A stretch of 64,000 nt of DNA, taken from assembly GCA_010909725.1 (NCBI GenBank), contig JAACMV010000003.1:558001-622000 (forward strand). The letters run 5' to 3'. Source of the stretch: Picochlorum sp. 'celeri' (lineage: Eukaryota; Chlorophyta; Trebouxiophyceae). Position numbers and translations under genes: made by a program. Below are positions 28,623-38,419 of the stretch, in pieces (positions within the stretch are counted from its first letter, which is position 1; the number at the start of each line of letters is the position of its first letter). The notes below the pieces were generated by a model that searched no databases, had not been told where the DNA came from, and worked only from the letters and a program-made list of their open reading frames with translations.

Positions 28623-31220
28623 ATGGATGAACAAGGCAGGAACGAATTCCTCCTATCTCTCAAGGAAACGGCTTCAGAATTTGAACTGAAGCACGTAGAG
28701 TTTCGCGGGTATTTACCATGGACAACTCCAGAATGCATGGATATGAGATTTGTTGATGATCAAAAGATGATTGATGTCCTTCTAGAGGGTAAAAAGGGTG
28801 AGGATATGGATGCTGAGCTTCAGCAAGAGACGGTGGCGAGTCTAAAACGACTTGCCCATGAGTATGATGTGAAGAGTTCAGGGAGAAAGAGTGAGCTCAT
28901 TGAGAGGATCGCAGCAGCAATGAAGAAGAAGAAGAATGCTCCAGAAAAGGATCTGAGGACGTATACATGCTTGAAGTGTTCTCCATATTGCGATGTTTTA
29001 GCATATGAATTTCCACTTGACTATGCATCAAACACACAATGTCGTGCTCGTCTGATGTTTCATGGAGGTTCGCTGGAGAAAATTGTTACGCATGAAGATG
29101 CTAAGGCAATCTATATGTTTTTGAAGGAGCCTGCCAAGGCGCAGTTTGTGCATGTAGCCAGTAGATCCAAAACATACAGCTATGAATGTGAGCCATGTGC
29201 TGTCTTTGGGAATGGTCCGTGTTCGAGACCGGATCTTGACGCAAAAGTTGTGGCAGAGAAATTACCGAATCTGAAGGATGAGGGTGGCGATATTCTATTA
29301 TCCAAAACACATGTACTGAGTTTTCCATCCAAGCATGAATTTGACGCTGCAGTTGCCACCTTGGAGGATGGGGCAGGGTTGAATTCTGGGTTCAAATCTA
29401 TCATGGAATCGTTTCCATTATCAGAAAGTGATGTTGAAAAGTTCTTACAGTCTTTGGATTCTGAATTTTCTTCAAAAGACGTGAGCCATGAACTGTGGAA
29501 TGATTCAGATGATGACGATGCTGTGCATAGTGATTTACTTTACAGGAATCAACGTGAGGGCTTGTATGCCAGCCTCAATCCAAAACTAACGCGCCCAGAT
29601 TATTCTTTAACTGATCCTGATTTCTTGGATCATATAGATCTGGAGACATGCTCTGAATGGGCAAGGAAATCCATTCAGAGATGGGGATTACTGCCTCCTT
29701 TTGATCCACGTATTGATGATTCTCGCTGGAAATTGTATTATATGGAGAGAGCGACGGTAGAGTGGTGGAATAAAGCGAATGGAAACATTGATTATGCCGC
29801 TATATGGAACAACTTTGGATCTTCGTTTCAGAATGGTATCAAACCGATACCAGATGGGGAGTGCATTCCATGGGATGAAGAGTTTCCAAAACCAGATCTG
29901 CTATCCCGTGTCGTATTCAGCGTTTGCAGAAGCAGATATGAGCTCATATTTGAGGTCAATGAAATGCGCGAAAAATTAAAAGATTCGACAGAGTGGGTCA
30001 TAGATGATTGTATACACCTACAAGACCATTTTGAGACCATTTATGAGAGATGGAATGTTTCCAAGATGTTTTCTGATGGTATCTACGTGCTTCGACCACC
30101 AATATCTGATACAGGATACGATGCGGATGAAAACCAAGTTGTTGCATATGCATGCAGGTGTTACAGTCCATTTGCAATTGGGACATCTTTTGATGTGTAC
30201 TATGATCACGTGGAAGAATATTCCATGTCTGCTCATGACCATACCAACATTTTTGTGAGACCTCGTCTAATTATAGACTGCGATGCTACAAATATATTCA
30301 AACCCTTGATTAAAACTCAAGAAAGATTCTTGTGGTGTGCGTACGCTCTATCCTCTGGCGAGGGCTCCAAAACAATCAAGTCGCTGATAAAGGGTCTGTC
30401 GCCAGCGCAGATTGAGTACCTGCACGATCCTGTCCGTGCACAGCCACGTCCACGAAGTACTCCTAGAAAAAAGCAAAAGGTTTCTGAAGCATTATCGAAA
30501 GATCGTTCCGACGGTGATGACTACGAGGAGGAATCAAGCGACGGCTGGGGTGATGCCGACATTGATTGTGTTGAATCAGAAGATGAAGAGTATACAGAGG
30601 AAGTAGTGCGTCGCATTGAGTCTATTCTATCTGGAGATATGTGTCCGACGGCCCAGTTGCACTACCTTGCAAAACGATTTAGAAATGATGAGTGGTGTGT
30701 TCGAGTCGCCATGCAGGATCAGGTCACGGCATTGGTTCAGACTTATTTTGGTATGAAGCAACCAGTGTCAGCTTTGAAAATGTTCTCTTGGATTTTTTAT
30801 ATGGCCACGAGGGCTAGTGCACCTCGTGACTTGGCTCATGGGGGTAATGGTAACTCTATGATTGCATCAACTGTTGTCGACTTCTCTCCTTGGCTGTATG
30901 GAAACGATCAGTATGGCGAGTTGCGATCCATCTATCCAAAGTGCAAAAATCGTGTTGTTTCAGATCCCTTCTTTATGGTGCGAAGCCCTCGTTTGCAGAA
31001 AACAAGGGTACTACTGAATAAATTTGCGAGATATCGACAACGCTTGGAGGAAGACCTGAGGAAAATCAAAGATGAAAATCCTGAAGGCCGTTTGCCTGTC
31101 AGTGTGAAACCATTTGAGCGTCCGAGCAATCCTTGGGTACCCAAAAGGATACAGCGCCGGTCTAAAGCAGATTATTACTCTGAAGGGAGTTTCCCCATGA
31201 AAATTTTGCCCCGTAAATGA
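28623..31220 (+). CDS. Large SAP-domain protein of unknown function
   Basis: Intronless 865-residue acidic protein. A SAP-like helix-extended-helix motif (VASLKRLAHEYDVKSSGRKS, about residues 70-105) suggests DNA or chromatin association. It is followed by a Cys-containing segment (CLKCSPYCDVLAYEFPLD) and several acidic regions (NDSDDDDAVHSD; DGDDYEEESSDGWGDADID). A basic patch PRSTPRKKQKVSEAL near residue 615 is a likely nuclear localisation signal. The rest includes WARKSIQRWGLLPPFDPR and VVAYACRCYSPFAIG, which I do not recognise. No catalytic motif seen. Likely a nuclear protein restricted to algae or fast evolving. Confidence 0.6.
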   Translation: MDEQGRNEFLLSLKETASEFELKHVEFRGYLPWTTPECMDMRFVDDQKMIDVLLEGKKGEDMDAELQQETVASLKRLAHEYDVKSSGRKSELIERIAAAMKKKKNAPEKDLRTYTCLKCSPYCDVLAYEFPLDYASNTQCRARLMFHGGSLEKIVTHEDAKAIYMFLKEPAKAQFVHVASRSKTYSYECEPCAVFGNGPCSRPDLDAKVVAEKLPNLKDEGGDILLSKTHVLSFPSKHEFDAAVATLEDGAGLNSGFKSIMESFPLSESDVEKFLQSLDSEFSSKDVSHELWNDSDDDDAVHSDLLYRNQREGLYASLNPKLTRPDYSLTDPDFLDHIDLETCSEWARKSIQRWGLLPPFDPRIDDSRWKLYYMERATVEWWNKANGNIDYAAIWNNFGSSFQNGIKPIPDGECIPWDEEFPKPDLLSRVVFSVCRSRYELIFEVNEMREKLKDSTEWVIDDCIHLQDHFETIYERWNVSKMFSDGIYVLRPPISDTGYDADENQVVAYACRCYSPFAIGTSFDVYYDHVEEYSMSAHDHTNIFVRPRLIIDCDATNIFKPLIKTQERFLWCAYALSSGEGSKTIKSLIKGLSPAQIEYLHDPVRAQPRPRSTPRKKQKVSEALSKDRSDGDDYEEESSDGWGDADIDCVESEDEEYTEEVVRRIESILSGDMCPTAQLHYLAKRFRNDEWCVRVAMQDQVTALVQTYFGMKQPVSALKMFSWIFYMATRASAPRDLAHGGNGNSMIASTVVDFSPWLYGNDQYGELRSIYPKCKNRVVSDPFFMVRSPRLQKTRVLLNKFARYRQRLEEDLRKIKDENPEGRLPVSVKPFERPSNPWVPKRIQRRSKADYYSEGSFPMKILPRK

Positions 31221-31459
31221 GGCAGCAGGTAGAGGTCTTGTGGTCATTCGGGAAAGAATGCATAATCCGTGCCTCCAAAGAAGAATTGCCATGTTCGTTG
31301 TGCTGGAAAAAGGCGCCGTGCCGCGGCATTGGGATTTGAATGGGAAAACAAATCCATCGCTATCTTACGACTGATACAAGCGTATCGATTTAATAATTTG
31401 ATGAAAGTATTTGATATTTTTATATCATATAACAAGGGAGACAATAGAACATAGCAGAT

Positions 31460-33340
31460 ATGGCATCACCATTTGGTTCCAATACGACCGAGTCCGCGGG
31501 TCGCCTACGAGATATTAGAAGCGCTGTGAGCAAGTCTCAGCTTCTTGGTTTCACTTCAGATGTCGATACAAGGGGTAAAATCGACTCAAATCCAAAGGTT
31601 TGCGAATACATTGTTGGGGTTCTGGCTGACAAGCTGGGGATCAAACACGCTTTTGGTTGCCCAGGAGATTTCGCCTTTGCTTTTGACGACGCCATTGAAG
31701 AGAATCCCAACATTGAGTTTGTTGTTTCGAGCAACGAGCTCAATGCTAGTTATGCCGCAGATGCATACGCGAGGGTGCACGGTGCTTCCATCTTAACAAC
31801 GACATATGGTGTGGGGGAAATGAGTGCCATCAATGGTGTCCTTGGAGCCAAAGCCGAGCGAGTTGGTGCTCTATTCCATCTCGTAGGGGAGCCTGGGCTG
31901 AGGTTGCAGCACACTGGGCGCGTTCTTCATCATACTTTGGGGGAAGATGCAGTCTCAGGCCAATTTGCAGAGATCACAGAGCATAGCTGTTGTGTGGGTC
32001 TTCGTGTGACCGATCCTGCTTCAGTTCCAAAAGATTTGGATAGGGTGATTGAGATTGCCTTAAGCAAACATCAGCCTGTCTGTATTAGGGTTCCAAAAGA
32101 TATCGGGTATGCCAGGATCCCTGAGAAAGCTCTCACTCATTTTAAATCAATCTTCTCAAATGGTGTACCACGGAACCAAATACGATTGATGTGCCATCCT
32201 ATCAGTGTTGAGTTAGAACTGCAGAATGGTGTGTCATCTGTAATTAAAAGGCTAGAAGTATCAAAGAGACTTGTTGTGATGGCATCGTATGTGATTCAGA
32301 GACAAGGGCTGGAAGACAAGGCTATTGCCTTGATTGAGAAACTAGGCGCCCCATTTGTTGTCACGACAATGGATAAAGGAGTCCTTTCGGAACATCATCC
32401 GTTATATGCAGGAATGTACAAGGGAAAGATGTCTCATCCATCTGTGGTGAATTTGGTGGATTCAGCAGATACTGTCCTGGATATTGGGGGGATTCTGTGG
32501 GACGACTTGAGCACAGGATTTGGAACGAGTGCAGTTCTTAAAGAGCGCGTGATTAAGCTGGATGGAAACAATGCAGCAATATCCCTAGGGGATGAGACTG
32601 AGCAATGCATGCAAAATCGAGCTAGAAGTTTTAGAACCTGCTATCTTGGAGATGTCTTGGATGCCCTGTTGGAGGCATCTCTGCCTTCTTTTTCAACAGA
32701 AATTCAGGCCGTGTCACGCTGGCCTCCTTGTCAGAACCCAGCAGATCCAATTACATATCCTCACATTGCAGCTGTGGTTCAAGAATTTCTCCAAGAAGAG
32801 GATATCTTTGTCTGTGAAGTTGGTACGAGTTCCATGATTCTTCCTGCGATTCAACTGCCTAAAAATTGTAGATTTATCAGTCAAACTCTCTGGGGATCAA
32901 TTGGATACGCAACTCCTGCAGTATTTGGTGCATCTCTCGCAAGCCCCAAGCAAAGATGTTTAATGGTAACTGGAGATGGCGCACACCAAATGACTGCAAA
33001 TGAATTGGGCAACATGGTTCGATATGGAACCATGCCAATTATTGTTGTACTTAACAATGGTGTGTACGGTGTGGAGGAATTCTTGGAGAAGAATGCCCTC
33101 CTAAGCTATAACGAGATAGCAAATTGGGGGTACGCAGATGTTGCCAGAAGCATGGGATGCGGCAACGACTGGATCGTCGAGACCGTGTCCACTGTAGAAG
33201 CATTGGTAGCAAGCCTTCATCGCGCTCGAGCTGAAGTCAAAGGCGCATATATTGAAGTCATCCTCGACGAAAAATTACTCGATTCTCTGTCTTCTTCTGC
33301 CCTGTCCATGGAGTATATGGATGCTCCCACACTGCATTAA
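31460..33340 (+). CDS. PDC: Pyruvate (or indolepyruvate) decarboxylase, thiamine-diphosphate dependent
   Basis: The 626-residue protein has all PDC/IPDC hallmarks: GCPGDF near residue 67, catalytic Glu in SSNELNASYAADAYAR (E93), TTTYGVGEMSAINGV, the HH dyad in LHHTLG (H157-H158), and the TPP/Mg motif starting GDGAHQMTANELGN (about residue 505) and ending VVLNN. It would convert pyruvate to acetaldehyde in fermentation, or indolepyruvate in auxin-type metabolism. The TYGVGE-SAINGV block is closer to bacterial PDC/IPDC proteins than to land plant PDC (TFTVGGLS). No transit peptide is obvious; the ~45-residue N-terminal extension is Ser-rich. Confidence 0.9.
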   Translation: MASPFGSNTTESAGRLRDIRSAVSKSQLLGFTSDVDTRGKIDSNPKVCEYIVGVLADKLGIKHAFGCPGDFAFAFDDAIEENPNIEFVVSSNELNASYAADAYARVHGASILTTTYGVGEMSAINGVLGAKAERVGALFHLVGEPGLRLQHTGRVLHHTLGEDAVSGQFAEITEHSCCVGLRVTDPASVPKDLDRVIEIALSKHQPVCIRVPKDIGYARIPEKALTHFKSIFSNGVPRNQIRLMCHPISVELELQNGVSSVIKRLEVSKRLVVMASYVIQRQGLEDKAIALIEKLGAPFVVTTMDKGVLSEHHPLYAGMYKGKMSHPSVVNLVDSADTVLDIGGILWDDLSTGFGTSAVLKERVIKLDGNNAAISLGDETEQCMQNRARSFRTCYLGDVLDALLEASLPSFSTEIQAVSRWPPCQNPADPITYPHIAAVVQEFLQEEDIFVCEVGTSSMILPAIQLPKNCRFISQTLWGSIGYATPAVFGASLASPKQRCLMVTGDGAHQMTANELGNMVRYGTMPIIVVLNNGVYGVEEFLEKNALLSYNEIANWGYADVARSMGCGNDWIVETVSTVEALVASLHRARAEVKGAYIEVILDEKLLDSLSSSALSMEYMDAPTLH

Positions 33341-33548
33341 TTGCGTAAAGTCTACTTTTGAACGGAGATGGTGTATTCAACTTTCTTCTTTGTGCCTAGA
33401 TGGGCCAGTGATGAAGTCCATCCAGTTGATGGCACAAATAGCCAGAAATTGCACTCGGTTCCTTTTAAAATTAACTTATTTCTATATTTTAATGTGATAT
33501 TGTTCCGTGGATCGGCAAACATGCTCATTCCCTGTCAATCTCTTTTAA

Positions 33549-36082
33549 ATGCATAGAGATTTTTCAGAGGACGAAGAAGAGGCGTTTGTCGCCGAATTCG
33601 ACTCGAGTACCACTGAAAATACAGGAGAATCTGATTTAAATACAGTGAATGTAACCTCAAGCAATACAAGGACGGAAAAGGTGGTTCCGTGCTTTTCTCC
33701 AGGTGGAGTACGTTGACTTGTTCTCAAGGAAGCAAACTGCGATAGCGTTGTCTCAAAGTAACGATGTATACTTTGTAGGATCCCTATAAGAAAAGAACTG
33801 GGAGGCATCTAATACTATTTGATTTGAATGGGGTTCTTGTGCACCACCATTTCGATGGGAGCCAACATGTGCATACTCTTCGACCTGGTGTTGCCAACTT
33901 GATCAAATTGAAAGAGCATTATGACCTCGGAATATACTCTTCAGCCACGGAAAGGACTGTCAAATTTGCCATTAAGAAGATACATGCGTGTTTAGCGCGG
34001 TCGCAGGAGAATAATCACATGGACGGGAGTCTCTTTTCAGTCTTTGACGTTGTTCTTCATAGGAAACACTGTGTCTTGGCTTCTGAGGCAGGCTTGTCAA
34101 GGAAGGATGGAAAGCCATGGGATACCGTGAAGCCTTTAGAAAGATACTTTAGTGATTTTGATTCCCATGTTGTATTGATCGATGACTCTTCTCACAAGAG
34201 TTGGCCAGGAGAAGAAAATTACATGGTGGTACTACCAACATGGTCTCAGGAAGAGGAGGCAGAGGCCGTTGTTTCGGGGGAACGGGAAAATAAGGATACA
34301 TGCCACGTTCTAAGAGATTTAACAAACATTTTGCTAAGCATAGAAGATGAGACGAAGGAATTGAAAGACTTGATCACGCTTGCACAAGAACGTTTCAAGA
34401 CTGAGGAGGATCAGGGCAATGACAAGACTGAACAATGCGAAGAAGTCATTGATCTGGTATCAGAATCAGGATCTGTAGAAATATTAGAAGTTTTAGATGA
34501 TAGGGGTGGTGCTTTAGGTAAACCAAAACCCGCAGAGGAATGCAAGAAGCAGTACACAAAGTTGCATTATGAGTTGGAGGTATTTGTGGAGCAAGCCACA
34601 CCATCTGCAGCTGAGCTGAATGCGTTGAATAAGCTTATCAACAAAATGGATGCAGCTGTAAAAAGTTTATGGCCAGAAGGAAAGGCAGTTATTTTCGGCT
34701 CCCAAGCATCAGGCTTGGCACTTCCTGGCGCTGACCTTGATGTAGCTATAGTAGGGGTTGGACCTAATATGTCCAGTGCAAGTTCTGGATTCTCCTCCTC
34801 AGCTAAGCGACGGGTGAAAGAGATGCTTCACGCTTTAGTACAAGAGTTAATGAGAAGAAACGTAGTACAGGGTTTTGCAGAGATCATTGAGGCGCGAATA
34901 CCAATAATCAAGTTCTCTGCCCATCTTGGTTCTAGTAGTGTCCCGGTAGATATTTCCGTTGGCACCCAAAATGGTATTGCTGCAGTAGAATTTTTGAGAG
35001 CGAATATTCTTACTTGTGCTCCACTTAGACCTCTTGTGCTGTATATTAAGTCAGTGCTTCGAGAGCGAAATCTGAACGAGGTTTTCACAGGAGGGATGGG
35101 TAGTTATTCTGTCGTGAATATTGTCATGGCGTACTTGCAGCAGCAAGGCCATAACGTCGTACAGGCATACGATATCGGAAGCACCAAAGATCCAAGTATT
35201 GGTATCATTGACAAAATATTTGAGAAAGTGAAAGAGAAGAGCAGACCAAGAAAGGGCACCCGGGAGCCTCATACATTGAACAATTCAGTCACGATTGAAT
35301 TTGTCAAGGAAGTCAGTCAGCACAACATAGAGCAGCTGCAAGCACGCGAATGTGATTTAGGTGTCCTCCTCTGGGGACTATTGGATTTTTATGGAAATCG
35401 TTTTGACTATCTTTCCAGTGCAGTGAGCATCATGTATGGCGGGATGACAAGGAAGGGAAGTTTTTATCAGAATGGCAAACCATGGTTGCTCGCCATTGAA
35501 GATCCTCAAGATCCAGGGAGAGACATATGTGGTGGCACATATTTGATACACGACATTAAAAAAGTTTTCCAGGGACTGGCAATAGATTTAGCAGAGGTGA
35601 GTGATGTCGACAGAGTCAACGATCAACGGGTAGATTTGGAAAAACCTCTCACTCAGGGCTCATTGATAGCTTCCACGCTCGATTTAGTGGCTGCATTGGA
35701 CCGAGGAAAGGCTGGTATAAATGCTCGAAAGCGAATAGCTTCCAGAAAGTCCATAGCGGTGAAGAAGAAAAGCCGAAGTAATGCAACTAGAATATTTAAA
35801 CAGCAGGACGGCTCCCAAGGGAAAGGATCCATTGGTTTAGGAGTATCCAAGAAGAAGATTAAAAAGAAGAAGAATCCTGCCAATGGACCCAGAGGCAAGG
35901 CCGGATCTCGCGGGTCAAAAATGTCTCGAGCGATTGAAGCTCAGTGGTCAGGAAAGAATAAGAAGAAAGGACAGCATTTCCACGGAGGCGAGCAGGAAGA
36001 GCACTTTCCTCGGAACAGAAAGAATGTACAGTCTCGCTCACCAAACAACACCAAGGGGAAAACAGCCAAGATGCACAAATAA
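33549..36082 (+). CDS. Fusion of FCP1/NLI-type HAD phosphatase with TRF4-type poly(A) polymerase, two exons
   Basis: Exons 33549-33707 and 33779-36082 (71-bp intron, GTACGT...TTGTAG) give 820 residues. The first part (about 60-230) is an FCP1/SCP-like HAD domain: ILFDLNGVLV, LRPGVANLIKLKEHYDLGIY and HVVLIDDSSHKSW. The second Asp of motif I is Asn (DLNG), as in many plant NLI-interacting-factor proteins. The second part (about 335-640) is a non-canonical poly(A) polymerase: FGSQASGLALPGADLDVAI with the catalytic Asp pair (about D371/D373), the third Asp in VPVDISVG (about D444), PLVLYIKSVLRERNLN and GGMGSYSVVNIVMAYL. The tail is very basic (SKKKIKKKKN), suggesting nuclear or nucleolar RNA binding, as in TRAMP/Trf4. 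The two domains sit in one uninterrupted frame. Confidence 0.85.
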
Positions 36083-36346
36083 ATGCAAATCTTGTCACAC
36101 CCTCAAATGATGAACTTTAAAATGTATGTATAAAGACCCTCGTCTATGCAAAAAGGTCGAGAGGACAATTTCCTAGGTCAATGTGCCTCCACATCTGTGT
36201 GCTCATGATATCATGATAACCATGGCCGTTCGCCAGGTGTCTGATCGCATCGACGATGGCCGTAAGTGCCACATTCTACAAGATATCCTTGTAAATATTT
36301 TCAAATAACTGTTTTGAATTATTCGATAACCTCTTGCTTCAAAATC

Positions 36347-37412
<1,066 letters not shown>

Positions 37413-37426
37413 ATCATTGAATACTT

Positions 37427-38095
37427 TCATGCAACTAAATTCTTCATATCGAAATCTTTCTCAGTTTTCTTCCACAAGGCAATGCCTCCTCCTCGCCCTC
37501 TGGCGCAGATCACTTCATCATCAACATAGAAAATGATGAAGAAGGGATCCTTTGCAGATGGTTTGTAGTCCACGATTGCATCTTTAATCTTGAATTCAAA
37601 CTTCAATGGTCCAAGCTTAATATTGAGCCTATCGAAATCAAAAGATAACTTTTTCCCCTGGTATGCATACCCTCCTTTGAATGTCAGGGCTGCAATTAAA
37701 CCCAGAAAGATGCCATTTTCAATTTCTCCCGTACGAGCATCCCACCTCTGTGCAGCTGTCAGTGGAAAGTAGTTGCCTCCACCCTTGCCTTGGTTCTTCA
37801 TCGCTTCTCTAACTTTTGCAACGCCAGTAGTAAATACAAGTTGCCATCGATCACCCCTACCAACAATGCCAGGCCATTCTTCATCCTGCAATTTTAACTT
37901 TTCCAACTGCCTCATGGCATCAAAGACTTGTACGGGCTTCACATCACGTGTAGCAGCCGCCCGCTTTAAAGTAGATACAGCCTTCTCAACCTGTCCAGAT
38001 ACTTGTTGCTGCTGGGTGGATGCCCTCACAACAAGTGGACGTTGTCGACACCTAGTACATCGATGCTGGACTAAGCAGCCCTTGGAAGTCACCAT
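37427..38095 (-). CDS. Plastid fibrillin-like (PAP/fibrillin domain) protein
   Basis: The 222-residue protein starts with a basic transit-like peptide (MVTSKGCLVQHRCTRCRQRP). The central part has features of the plastid lipid-associated PAP/fibrillin family: RWQLVFTTG, YFPLTAAQRWDA, IENGIFLGLIAALTFKGGY, FDFDRLNIKLGPLKFEFKIK and DPFFIIFYVDDEVICARGRG. Fibrillins bind lipids in plastoglobules or thylakoids. This subgroup is not characterised in detail. No intron is needed. Confidence 0.7.
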   Translation of the reverse strand: MVTSKGCLVQHRCTRCRQRPLVVRASTQQQQVSGQVEKAVSTLKRAAATRDVKPVQVFDAMRQLEKLKLQDEEWPGIVGRGDRWQLVFTTGVAKVREAMKNQGKGGGNYFPLTAAQRWDARTGEIENGIFLGLIAALTFKGGYAYQGKKLSFDFDRLNIKLGPLKFEFKIKDAIVDYKPSAKDPFFIIFYVDDEVICARGRGGGIALWKKTEKDFDMKNLVA

Positions 38096-38419
38096 TATAC
38101 CTAAAATATATAATTTTCACCCACCATGAGAGGGTTCGCGATCTGCATCCACTGTCCAACAGCAAAGATTGGACACAGCAATTCGATAAGGAATTCTATT
38201 TACGGAAACTAGTATTTTCCGACTTTCCTAACGTGGAATTCAAATTTTGAATCAAACAACATCGCCGATTCGATGTTACTATGCACCCGGGTGAAGCAGC
38301 AGTATCACAATAAATATTAAAAGAAATATTTACTCGTATTTTGTGCCTGAATAAGAGCACAACTCGCTTCAGTGTAGTGTGCGCGTCATTCTTTCTCTCC
38401 AAAAGAATCACACGCAATC
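38096..38419. other. Divergent promoter region, fibrillin-like gene and MCM3
   Basis: The 324 bp hold no coding exon. AT-rich stretches lie near 38300-38345. I looked for an E2F site upstream of MCM3 (TTTSSCGC) and found none. Confidence 0.4.

Noticed and set aside
31269..31454. Plus-strand frame between the SAP protein and PDC
   Set aside because: No ATG start, no motif, and in the short intergenic gap; looks random.
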